Assembly: GCA_937934385.1 (NCBI GenBank)
Contig: CALGZV010000228.1
Coordinates: forward strand, 1-7,319
Source: an uncultured Clostridia bacterium
Lineage (GTDB): Bacteria > Bacillota > Clostridia > Oscillospirales > CAG-272
Length of the DNA stretch: 7,319 nt
Direction: 5' to 3'
The notes beneath the pieces are model-generated. The model was not told where the DNA came from. It did not search any database and saw nothing but the letters and a program-made list of their open reading frames with translations. The position numbers and the translations under genes are program-made. This document shows, in pieces, positions 1 to 6,089 of this stretch (positions are counted from its first letter, which is position 1; every line of letters begins with the position of its first letter).

Positions 1-960
1 CATGCGGTACAGTGCGCTCATAGGCTCGCCCTGGCTTCCCGTGGTAATAACGGTAACCTGCTCGGCGGGATATTTCTTTACGTCGTTTATATCTATCAAA
101 ACCCCGTCCGGAACATTCATATATTCAAGTTCTGTAGCAACTCCGACGATGTTGAGCATGCTGCGTCCGGTGATCGCAACTTTTCTTCCGTATTCCGCAC
201 TCTTGCTTATTATCTGCTGAACTCTGTGAACATTCGATGAGAACGTCGCTATAACTATGCGGTGATCCTTATTTTTGAGAAATATTTCATCGAGAGTTGC
301 GCCGACCTTGCGCTCCGACGGGGTATATCCCGGTCTTTCGGCGTTTGTTGACTCACACATGAGAAGTAAGACTCCCTCGTTTCCGAGTTCGCCCAAACGA
401 GTTATATCCATCATCTGACTCTCAACGGGAGTAAGATCAAGCTTAAAATCTCCCGAATGAACTATAGTACCGAGAGGAGTACGTATTGCCAGTGCGCATG
501 CGTCGGCAATCGAATGATTAACCCTGATAAATTCTACAGAAAATACGCCTGCCTGAACAATTTCGCCTGCCTCAACGCATACAAGCTCCGGAGTCGTATC
601 AAAGCGGTACTCTGAAAGCTTTCTCTGAAGGATTCCGAGAGTAAGACGGGTTCCGTATACCGGGACATTGACCGTGCGAAGTACATAAGGAAGCGAACCT
701 ATATGATCCTCATGTCCGTGTGTGATAAAAATTCCTCTTACTTTATCTATGTTCTTTTCAAGATAGCTGACATCCGGGATTACAAGATCAACACCGAGCA
801 TGTCATCGTCCGGAAAACCGAGACCGCAGTCAACTACAATTATATCGTTTCCGAATTCAATTACCGCAATATTCTTTCCGATCTCGTTAAGACCTCCGAG
901 CATAGCGACCTTAAGTTTGCCTTTTATTTTTCCTTTTGATTTTCCTTTTGTTTTTGCCAT
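1..960 (-). CDS. rnj: Ribonuclease J, N-terminal part (runs off left edge)
   Basis: RNase J is a metallo-beta-lactamase/beta-CASP nuclease that matures and degrades mRNA and rRNA by endonucleolytic and 5'-3' exonucleolytic cleavage. The frame is open from the ATG at 960 to the window edge, giving 320 residues of a protein usually near 555, so the rest of the beta-CASP and C-terminal domains lies outside. A lysine/glycine-rich tail (residues 2-17) precedes the fold, which begins VAMLGGLNEIGKN. The metal site is HGHEDH at 81-86, with H149 (VNHSIAD) and D171 (HSGDFKLD) as further ligands. The beta-CASP insertion follows (MCESTNAERPG, ATFSSNVHR, GRSM, TTGSQGEP). The start is supported by an upstream in-frame TAG at 997-999, but no ribosome binding site sits at normal distance; the nearest lies about 42 bases upstream. 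The J1/J2 subtype cannot be decided. Confidence 0.97.
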   Translation of the reverse strand, partial: MAKTKGKSKGKIKGKLKVAMLGGLNEIGKNIAVIEFGNDIIVVDCGLGFPDDDMLGVDLVIPDVSYLEKNIDKVRGIFITHGHEDHIGSLPYVLRTVNVPVYGTRLTLGILQRKLSEYRFDTTPELVCVEAGEIVQAGVFSVEFIRVNHSIADACALAIRTPLGTIVHSGDFKLDLTPVESQMMDITRLGELGNEGVLLLMCESTNAERPGYTPSERKVGATLDEIFLKNKDHRIVIATFSSNVHRVQQIISKSAEYGRKVAITGRSMLNIVGVATELEYMNVPDGVLIDINDVKKYPAEQVTVITTGSQGEPMSALYRM

Positions 961-964
961 AAAA

Positions 965-1012
965 TTATGTGGCAGCCGTGCAGCGTATACACAAAGCTAC
1001 CGCTCTCCTTTC
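965..1012 (-). promoter_or_regulatory. Displaced ribosome binding site with possible leader peptide before RNase J
   Basis: On the minus strand a strong Shine-Dalgarno sequence, GAAAGGAGAG, occupies 1012-1003, about 42 bases before the RNase J ATG at 960. It is well placed (8 bases) for a TTG at 994-992 that opens a nine-codon frame (L C I R C T A A T) ending in TAA at 967-965. Only four T residues separate that stop from the RNase J ATG. The geometry fits a leader peptide translationally coupled to RNase J by reinitiation. This is inference: no other gene here supports it, and an in-frame CTG at 975-973 is another conceivable start. Confidence 0.3.
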
Positions 1013-1243
1013 TTTAAATAATAAAAAAATTAAACGGATTCTTTGATTGTTAAAATGCTTCCGGCATATCAGATGAGATTAAAAAGATATAAAACAATAT
1101 CAGTTATCATAACGTGCAATAACCTGACTGTTCTATATTATATAAATGCCGAATTTACCTATTCCGTGAAAATACGCAGCAAATTTCATCAGTATTGCAG
1201 CACACATGTATCAAACAAATCCGGTTTGCTTTTAAAACATACA

Positions 1244-1369
1244 GCAGCCGCTCAAAGATATTATCGCCGTCTCGGTCAAGACTACATAGGCGCCCGTAAA
1301 TCTTTTCCAAAAATAGCAATATGCCGCTTCGACAGAATATGTATTTCTTTGCAGCCGTACAAGGGCTGC
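1244..1369. ncRNA. Possible structured RNA element in a gene-poor region
   Basis: This stretch lies in about 620 bases (961-1582) with no convincing gene and is less AT-rich than its flanks. Nested pairings are visible: AAAGAT 1254-1259 with ATCTTT 1300-1305; CGCC 1265-1268 with GGCG 1289-1292; GTCT 1269-1272 with AGAC 1279-1282, stacked directly on the previous helix and closing a six-base loop. The sequence GCAGCC occurs twice (1244-1249, 1351-1356), and both copies can pair with the single GGCTGC at 1364-1369, so two folds are mutually exclusive. No poly-T tract follows on either strand, and it matches no riboswitch, 6S, SRP or tRNA pattern I know. The strand is unknown. Short helices can arise by chance. 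Confidence 0.25.
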
Positions 1370-1517
1370 ATAAAACGAACAAATAACAATGTAATAATAT
1401 TAACACTTTTATATGAACTGATTTGCAGCTATAAATTAACTATATGTTAATTGAATCATAAAATCACTTCAGTTATGACTAATTACAGGATTATCGCACA
1501 AAATAATACTGTCACAG

Positions 1518-1544
1518 ATAACATTCGCATATGATGCATGTTAT
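1518..1544. promoter_or_regulatory. Dyad upstream of the 1583 gene
   Basis: ATAACAT (1518-1524) is repeated inverted as ATGTTAT (1538-1544), with an inner pair GCAT (1527-1530) and ATGC (1534-1537). It ends 38 bases before the start codon. TATTAT at 1542-1547, with a weak ATAACA at 1518-1523 eighteen bases upstream, could be a promoter overlapping the dyad, so an operator role is possible. The sequence match is weak. Confidence 0.2.
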
Positions 1545-1582
1545 TATGAAATTCCATTATAAAAAACACAAGAGGAGCTTTT

Positions 1583-2017
1583 ATGAGTAAAAAAGATTAC
1601 AGCAAAGATCCGTCCGGAAGAAAGCAATTTTCGATAGATCATATAAAATTTCATGACGCCGAAGCCGCACAGGACTTTTTCGGCTGTGCTAAAAAATACG
1701 ACGCCCCCACACGCGCACCGCTCGCAGAAGAAACGATCGGCGATATTCCGAAACGTCCGAGCGAAAACCCGACAGCACAGTTTATCGGACCTTTTGAACC
1801 CGACACTCAGCCGCGCAACGATACCGAAGCCTGCCACCGCAGCGGAGGAAAAAAAGAAAAAGATTGCGGATGCGGAAAGCGCGCCGCGCAAACTTATCGC
1901 TCTACAGGCAATGACAGCGATCCGAACGGAAGCTGGACAGGCTGTCCGCACTGCACCGATGACGGAGGCGACTGCGCTTCCGACGACCGTCCCGTGCAGG
2001 ATCAGGACGATCTGTAA
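1583..2017 (+). CDS. Small hydrophilic cysteine-containing protein, function unknown
   Basis: This encodes 144 residues with no signal peptide or membrane segment, and it is probably largely disordered, rich in D, K, P and S. The start is well supported by AGAGGAG at 1571-1577, five bases before ATG. Seven cysteines (35, 84, 95, 97, 121, 124, 131) include a CxC (DCGCGK) and a CxxC (GCPHC). The C-terminus combines GSWTGCP (116-122) with PVQDQDDL (137-144). From memory, small uncharacterised clostridial proteins end in a related pattern, a G-S-Y-T-G turn then PVQDADDL; that resemblance is the main reason to prefer this frame over the overlapping frame ending at 2021. No enzyme motif is recognisable. 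It converges with the next minus-strand gene, with only 21 bases between the stops and no visible terminator. Confidence 0.72.
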   Translation: MSKKDYSKDPSGRKQFSIDHIKFHDAEAAQDFFGCAKKYDAPTRAPLAEETIGDIPKRPSENPTAQFIGPFEPDTQPRNDTEACHRSGGKKEKDCGCGKRAAQTYRSTGNDSDPNGSWTGCPHCTDDGGDCASDDRPVQDQDDL

Positions 2018-2038
2018 TTAAACGTACCAAAGTAAATT

Positions 2039-2290
2039 TTACAAAACTCTTAAAAGAAACCCGACTGCAAAAACGAGTGCGGCAAGGGCAAATAATATAC
2101 GGACAAGCAACGCAGCATCAACAGCTTTCTTTTTTGATTTTTTCTGTGACAGCTGCGCAGTACCGTTTTCACGTATTATACGGTTAGCTTCCGCAATCAT
2201 ATCCGCTTCGGAAACATGAGAGCGAAGCGCACTGTCCCGTATAACAAAATATGCTTCTTCAAATATATTACTTCCCGTATTCTTCAGCAT
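2039..2290 (-). CDS. Small tail-anchored membrane protein, function unknown
   Basis: From the ATG at 2290 this is an 83-residue protein. A soluble N-terminal part has a probably helical segment (FEEAYFVIRDSALRSHVSEADM, then IAEANRIIREN), followed by a lysine-rich stretch (SQKKSKKKAV). One C-terminal membrane helix of about 22 residues (LLVRILFALAALVFAVGFLL) reaches nearly the last residue, predicting a C-tail anchor with the body in the cytoplasm. The start is uncertain. The frame also opens at 2320 and 2398; the purine-rich AAAGGA at 2314-2309 is a long 18 bases from 2290, and AAAGG at 2338-2334 is 13 bases from 2320. I chose 2290 because residues before it look non-coding. Similar small proteins occur in Clostridia, as far as I recall, without assigned function. 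It is divergent from the pyrophosphorylase gene. Confidence 0.65.
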   Translation of the reverse strand: MLKNTGSNIFEEAYFVIRDSALRSHVSEADMIAEANRIIRENGTAQLSQKKSKKKAVDAALLVRILFALAALVFAVGFLLRVL

Positions 2291-2350
2291 AATTATTTTT
2301 CGCTGACATCCTTTAAGCATAATACCGACCGAACCTTTCTGTATCCTGAA

Positions 2351-2379
2351 TACACAGGTTATTTCTACAACGATATTAT
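2351..2379 (+). promoter_or_regulatory. Candidate sigma-70-type promoter for the pyrophosphorylase fusion gene
   Basis: TACACA (2351-2356, 4 of 6 to TTGACA) and TATTAT (2374-2379, 5 of 6 to TATAAT) are separated by exactly 17 bases. Transcription would start near 2386, about 70 bases before the CTG start at 2458. The match is moderate and AT-rich DNA gives such matches by chance. Confidence 0.3.
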
Positions 2380-2441
2380 GAACATATATCATGCGCATAT
2401 ATTCAATACAGGAGGAAAAATTTTCCGAAAATCACGGAACG

Positions 2442-2460
2442 AAAGGACTGATCTTATCTG
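2442..2460 (+). promoter_or_regulatory. Ribosome binding site and CTG start codon that decide the N-terminus
   Basis: AAAGGA at 2442-2447 is followed by ten bases and CTG at 2458-2460. In-frame TGA at 2449-2451 means no start further upstream is possible. The codons between CTG and the first ATG (2473) read K A V I, exactly the first beta strand of sugar-nucleotide transferases. No useful Shine-Dalgarno precedes the ATG at 2473. Confidence 0.65.
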
Positions 2461-4710
2461 AAAGCAGTAATAATGGCAGGAGGCGAAGGTACAAGACTAC
2501 GCCCAATAACAGAAAATATGCCGAAACCACTCGTTGAGGTAAGCGGCATACCGGTGATAGAACACATTTTCAGACTACTGATGAAACACGGTATATCCGA
2601 GGCCGCAGTAACAACACGTTATCTCGGCGACATGATAAAAAACAGATACGGAGAAAGCTACAGCGCCGGAAATGCTTCGGCAGCAAAAACTCTGCGGCTG
2701 CGTTATTTTGAAGAAAAGCTGCCGCTCGGCACAGCCGGAGGCGTGAAAAATGCATCGGAAATATATTCAGACGGCGAGCCGTTTCTGGTTATAAGCGGAG
2801 ACGCAATGACAAACACGGACATATCGGAAATGATGTCGTTTCATTCCGAAAAAAACGCCGATGTAACCATAGCGCTCTCATGTGCGGCAGATCCCCGCGA
2901 ATACGGAACCGTACTGTGCGGAAGAGACGGAAGAATAACAAAATTTATAGAAAAACCGGCATGGCAGCATGTTCTCACTGACGCTGTAAATACGGGAATA
3001 TATATTATAAATCCCAAAGTGATGGAAAACATTCCGGAAAACGCAGAACGTGATTTTGCGCGCGACCTGTTTCCCGCGCTTATGAAAGACGGAAAAAAAC
3101 TTTTCGGTTATGAAACGTCTGCGCACTGGTGCGACATAGGCTCTATTCCCGATTATTTCAAGGAGAATATGCGGATATCAGGCGGATATAATGTTTTTTC
3201 GAACAGAGGACAGTTTGACATCGACAGAACATCGTCTATATCTGAAAGTATAATTTACAGTGATGTAAAAATCGGAGCGAGCAGTCTGATATCCAGATCA
3301 ATAATATGCGACGGATGTACGATTGGAAAAAATGTAACGATCGGCAACGGCAGCGTTATCGGCTCGGGATGCCACATCGAGGACGGTGCCTTTCTGTTTC
3401 CGGGATCGAGACTCGGAAAAGGCACTGTAATAAATGCCGGTCAGACATACGGCACCGGGTACAGTGAAGGCAGACCGTTTGTCTTTGAACGCGGAGGAGT
3501 GTCGGGAAGCGGAGATACCGTTTCATGCATACGCCTCGGTCTTGCTGCCGCATCGGCAGTCGGATGCGGCAGCCGCGTCGGTATTATCAGCGGGTTTACC
3601 GCGTCTGATCATCTCGCAAAAAATGCCGTACTCTGCGGACTCAGCGGAGGCGGATGTGCAACCTACGATTTCGGAGAGGGTACCGAAGCAATGGCTTCAT
3701 TTGCCGCCGCACGTCTTGGCATGGAGCTTGTTATGCGCGTAAGCTTTTGCGACGAAAGCACAGCATCTCCGGCAGATTACAAGCTGCGGACTGTACTTGT
3801 TTCCTTTTTTGACCGAAGCGGACTTTATCCTCAAAGAAGCTTTGAACGTGCGCTCGCCTCGGCGCTCGACAGCCCGATCAGCACAGATATAAAAAGAAAT
3901 ATATCCGACACTGAACAATGCAGCGATCTTGAAACTCTTTACCGCAATGCGCTGATCTCAGCAGGCGAGGAAAATGAGACAAAAAAGAAACGGCCGGGAC
4001 GCGGGATTTCTGTTTACGTCGACAGCGATACCGATACTTTCCCTCTCTATTGCGCGCTGTCCGAACTCGGATTTGAATCTGTTGATGAAAGGGATGCGGA
4101 CATTATTCTTCATATTGACAGAACCGGAACAGAACTAAGCGTAACCGACAGACGGGGAGGCGACAGTTTTACCGCGGACATGTGGCACACTGTATCTGTC
4201 CTGACACTTGATGAGATAAAACATGAAAATATAAGTCAGGCTGCACTTCCGTATATAGTTCCTGCAAGTCTTGAACAGATATTCCGCAGCGGGAACATTA
4301 TCGTAGCGAAATACGGAAGCTGTCCGTCAGACAACTCGGAAGAGAAAGCGCGGCGCTGTGCCAAATCCACACCGTGGATATACGATGCGTCGTTTGCCGC
4401 GGTAAAGATCTGTATGCTGCTCGACCGCGGCACACCCCTGCGTAAGCTTTGTGACGAAATACCCGATTTCTATTTTTCGGAGGAGCATATTGAAGCGGAT
4501 AACGGAGCGAAAACACGTATTATGCGTTCGATCGGAACGCCCGACGGCGAAGGCGTCGTGATAGATCACGGAGAGACCGGGCGCGTGAGAATCATTCCGG
4601 AATGCGGATGCTCACTCAGAATAATTGCCGACTCACATGACACCGAAGCAGCAAACGAGCTTATTTCACTGTCCAAAAAGCAGATTGCGGAACTGCTCGG
4701 AGAGAACTGA
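2458..4710 (+). CDS. Sugar-nucleotide pyrophosphorylase fused to a degenerate phosphohexomutase domain
   Basis: The predicted 750-residue cytoplasmic protein has three parts. Residues 1-240 are a Rossmann-type nucleotidyltransferase that condenses a sugar 1-phosphate with an NTP to give an NDP-sugar and pyrophosphate: GGEGTRLRP (8-16), PKPLVEV (22-28), LGTAGGVKNA (about 90-99), metal-binding D115 in SGDAMT, EKP (165-167), NTG (178-180), D226 in CDIGS. Residues about 250-330 are left-handed beta-helix hexapeptide repeats (SIICDGCTIGKNVTIG). Residues about 340-750 resemble an alpha-D-phosphohexomutase, but its catalytic loops are altered: no TASHNP phosphoserine loop (MRVSFCDEST near 426), no DGDGDR metal loop (HIDRTGTEL near 551), no RPSGTEP phosphate loop (IPECGCSLR near 713). 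Such fusions occur in Clostridia and cyanobacteria, annotated as mannose-1-phosphate guanylyltransferase-like and probably serving cell-surface polysaccharide synthesis; the sugar and nucleotide cannot be read here. Starting at the first ATG (2473) would delete the first beta strand. It appears monocistronic and ends at a strong terminator. Confidence 0.93.
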   Translation: MKAVIMAGGEGTRLRPITENMPKPLVEVSGIPVIEHIFRLLMKHGISEAAVTTRYLGDMIKNRYGESYSAGNASAAKTLRLRYFEEKLPLGTAGGVKNASEIYSDGEPFLVISGDAMTNTDISEMMSFHSEKNADVTIALSCAADPREYGTVLCGRDGRITKFIEKPAWQHVLTDAVNTGIYIINPKVMENIPENAERDFARDLFPALMKDGKKLFGYETSAHWCDIGSIPDYFKENMRISGGYNVFSNRGQFDIDRTSSISESIIYSDVKIGASSLISRSIICDGCTIGKNVTIGNGSVIGSGCHIEDGAFLFPGSRLGKGTVINAGQTYGTGYSEGRPFVFERGGVSGSGDTVSCIRLGLAAASAVGCGSRVGIISGFTASDHLAKNAVLCGLSGGGCATYDFGEGTEAMASFAAARLGMELVMRVSFCDESTASPADYKLRTVLVSFFDRSGLYPQRSFERALASALDSPISTDIKRNISDTEQCSDLETLYRNALISAGEENETKKKRPGRGISVYVDSDTDTFPLYCALSELGFESVDERDADIILHIDRTGTELSVTDRRGGDSFTADMWHTVSVLTLDEIKHENISQAALPYIVPASLEQIFRSGNIIVAKYGSCPSDNSEEKARRCAKSTPWIYDASFAAVKICMLLDRGTPLRKLCDEIPDFYFSEEHIEADNGAKTRIMRSIGTPDGEGVVIDHGETGRVRIIPECGCSLRIIADSHDTEAANELISLSKKQIAELLGEN

Positions 4711-4713
4711 AAC

Positions 4714-4758
4714 AAAGCTGTAGCAAGTAATAAAATCACTTGCTACAGCTTTATTTTT
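4714..4758 (+). terminator. Rho-independent terminator of the fusion gene
   Basis: A perfect 15-bp inverted repeat (AAAGCTGTAGCAAGT at 4714-4728 and its complement at 4738-4752) closes a nine-base loop and is followed by ATTTTT. It begins three bases after the stop codon. Read on the minus strand the hairpin ends in TTTGTTTC, so it may also stop transcripts from the 4841-5683 gene, 88 bases away. Confidence 0.9.
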
Positions 4759-4840
4759 AATATAAAGATGAAATTATTTTATTCGGAAATTTATATTATT
4801 TATTAAAATATAAGCATTTTATTACCTAATATAAATTCTA

Positions 4841-5683
4841 CTAATAGCCCAACTTGTTTGGTCCGGATGTAAATTCCCCGTTTGTATTTATTTCTGCTAT
4901 GTAATTTGTACCGGCAGGATTTTTAAATTTAAATGTATAATGGCCTGTCTCGTCAAACTGCCTATTTCCACGTTCTGTTACATTATAATCACTTAAATCA
5001 ATCTTAACTTCAGCAGTTTCTATATCATAAAATTTGTCATTAATAAATATTAATCCCTGAGCCGGAACTCCAAATGGAATTACTCCTTCCTTTGTAAATT
5101 CAATTTTATTTCCGTCTTTATCAATACGAATTATAAGTCCCCACCTTGTTTGTAAATAAAAACAATATCCGTTAACATAAGGTGTTATAAAGGCGCCTGC
5201 TTCATAGCAATGCCCCGTTACGGCATTAATAATATAGCATCCTCCATTAGCCATATAAGATGATGCATAATTATAATAATCTATAGCCTCAGGAAATATA
5301 CAGCACTGCCTTCTTACTACAAACATACCTTCCCCTATATAATCAAATTTTAAATCATAATATGATTCTGCCATAGGAGTAAAGCCTTCTGTGGAAGAAG
5401 CTATTTCATTATCCTTTGATAACGGTACAGACCAGTTTGAATTTTTATCTATTATTCCGTATTCAGTATACGCCTCCTGATAATTTTCAATCCATTTACT
5501 TACTATATAATAACCGTCACCGGATGCTAATACTTTATCATATAGTTCTTCACAGGGCAACGATTCATATACCGTATTCGCAGATTCAATTTTTGCAGGC
5601 ACAAATTGCTCTTGAATAAAAACAATCGCAATAAACAAAGTAACTGATAATATAATCAAGCAAAAAAATAATATTTTTTTCAT
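4841..5683 (-). CDS. Membrane-anchored extracytoplasmic protein with WG-like repeats, function unknown
   Basis: This 280-residue protein starts at ATG 5683 with AAAGGA (5696-5691) seven bases upstream. Residues 1-23 (MKKILFFCLI...IVFI) form a lysine-led hydrophobic segment, an uncleaved anchor or signal peptide; no lipobox or clear signal-peptidase site follows, so a membrane-tethered outer domain is likely. The rest is rich in aromatic residues and Asn. It contains short beta-type units resembling WG repeats: YGIIDKNSNW (75-84), WGLIIRIDKDG (181-191), and a weaker YIAEINTNGEF (261-271). Cysteines occur at 44, 127-128, 149, 159 and 174 in the outer part, so disulfides are possible. No catalytic motif is visible. 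It lies 21 bases downstream of the broken small membrane gene and is probably cotranscribed with it from the promoter at 6033-6061. Its AT-rich composition differs from the fusion gene at 2458-4710. Confidence 0.85.
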   Translation of the reverse strand: MKKILFFCLIILSVTLFIAIVFIQEQFVPAKIESANTVYESLPCEELYDKVLASGDGYYIVSKWIENYQEAYTEYGIIDKNSNWSVPLSKDNEIASSTEGFTPMAESYYDLKFDYIGEGMFVVRRQCCIFPEAIDYYNYASSYMANGGCYIINAVTGHCYEAGAFITPYVNGYCFYLQTRWGLIIRIDKDGNKIEFTKEGVIPFGVPAQGLIFINDKFYDIETAEVKIDLSDYNVTERGNRQFDETGHYTFKFKNPAGTNYIAEINTNGEFTSGPNKLGY

Positions 5684-5704
5684 AAGAAAGTCCTTTAACT
5701 ATAA

Positions 5705-5981
5705 TCAATTGTTTATTTCTAAACGTTTTTTATATGAAGAAATACTTAAAGAAATAAAAAAACATATAATAAACAAAATAAAAGGAACCCAGAACCCGAT
5801 TGTAAGCCCGCAGTCATATAAATCAAATATTTTGTCAAATCCATTCATATTAAATACTGTCAGAGTCAGGAATAATTCCATAACAAAAACCGGTTGAAAA
5901 AGGAATAATTCCAAGAGATATCATAATACATACACTAATCAAAATAATGCTTATTATCTTTGAATTTCTTTTGTTACTCAT
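5705..5981 (-). pseudogene. Small two-helix membrane protein with an apparent frameshift
   Basis: Two overlapping minus-strand frames seem to be halves of one gene. The first starts at ATG 5981, preceded by AGCAGG with plausible spacing, and gives 43 residues (MSNKRNSKIISIILISV... one membrane helix) before TAA at 5852-5850. The second continues in the +1 frame to TGA at 5705 and encodes FDKIFDLYDCGLTIGFW, a hydrophobic helix (VPFILFIICFFISLSI) and a basic tail SSYKKRLEINN. Its only ATG starts before this part (5881, 5858) lack a Shine-Dalgarno. Joined, they would make roughly a 90-residue protein with two membrane helices, short N-terminus and basic C-terminus inside. Two TTTTT runs in the overlap are likely slippage points for a one-base insertion. 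Alternatives are a sequencing error, programmed frameshifting, or two coupled small proteins (43 and 58 residues). It is first in the putative operon with the WG-like protein. Confidence 0.55.
5868..5913. repeat. 13-bp near-palindromic direct repeat, 33-bp period
   Basis: AGGAATAATTCCA occurs at 5868-5880 and again at 5901-5913. Each copy holds a GGAAT/ATTCC dyad around one central base. The 33-bp offset keeps frame; bases outside the 13-mer differ. It lies exactly where the small membrane gene changes frame. Confidence 0.6.
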
Positions 5982-6005
5982 CGTTATTTACCTGCTTTTT
6001 ATTTT

Positions 6006-6024
6006 TGACATTCAGTGAATGTCA
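6006..6024. promoter_or_regulatory. Operator-like palindrome 1
   Basis: TGACATTCAGTGAATGTCA has perfect 9-bp arms around one central base. It lies just downstream of the predicted minus-strand transcription start (about 6026) and touches the weak -35 region of the plus-strand promoter. A bound dimer here would block the minus-strand transcript. The likely ligand is the adjacent XRE-family protein, by inference. Confidence 0.7.
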
Positions 6025-6050
6025 TTAACCTTATTATAGTCTTTTATAAT
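6022..6050 (+). promoter_or_regulatory. Candidate promoter of the XRE regulator
   Basis: A perfect TATAAT lies at 6045-6050. The best -35 at 17-base spacing is the poor TCATTA (6022-6027). Transcription would start near 6057, inside operator 2 and about 33 bases before the regulator's ATG at 6090. It overlaps the stronger divergent promoter, so polymerases should compete for the site. Confidence 0.45.
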
Positions 6051-6061
6051 ATATTTGTCAA
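6033..6061 (-). promoter_or_regulatory. Perfect-consensus sigma-70-type promoter of the divergent pair
   Basis: On the minus strand TTGACA (6061-6056) and TATAAT (6038-6033) both match consensus at all six positions, with a 17-base AT-rich spacer. The predicted start is near 6026, about 45 bases before the ATG at 5981. The -35 box lies inside operator 2, and operator 1 begins at the start site. So strong an unaided promoter normally needs a repressor. Confidence 0.8.
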
Positions 6062-6074
6062 GCACTGAATGTCA
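6056..6074. promoter_or_regulatory. Operator-like palindrome 2
   Basis: TGTCAAGCACTGAATGTCA matches operator 1 at 15 of 19 positions, and its right half-site TGAATGTCA is identical. It covers the -35 box of the minus-strand promoter and the predicted start of the plus-strand promoter. The centres of the two operators are 50 bp apart, close to five helical turns. Confidence 0.6.
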
Positions 6075-6089
6075 AAAAAGAAGGATACC

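Noticed and set aside
703..1021. Plus-strand frames antisense to RNase J
   Set aside because: They are shadows of the strongly supported RNase J reading frame.
1043..1450. Long open frame (+) of 135 codons in the gap after RNase J
   Set aside because: No ribosome binding site, random-looking composition rich in Cys, Ile, Tyr and Arg without domain pattern; likewise the 83-codon minus frame at 1155-1406.
1653..2021. Overlapping plus-strand frame (122 codons) inside the 1583-2017 gene
   Set aside because: It lacks a ribosome binding site; the 1583 frame has a strong one and a recognisable tail. A frame switch was considered because of the KKKK stretch, but the tail stays in the first frame.
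2216..2461. Plus-strand frame ending just at the CTG start of the fusion gene
   Set aside because: It is antisense to the 5' half of the tail-anchored protein gene, has no ribosome binding site, and its composition is not protein-like.
4841..5683. Lipoprotein assignment for the WG-like protein
   Set aside because: The only cysteine near the N-terminus (residue 8) is inside the hydrophobic core, not after a lipobox.
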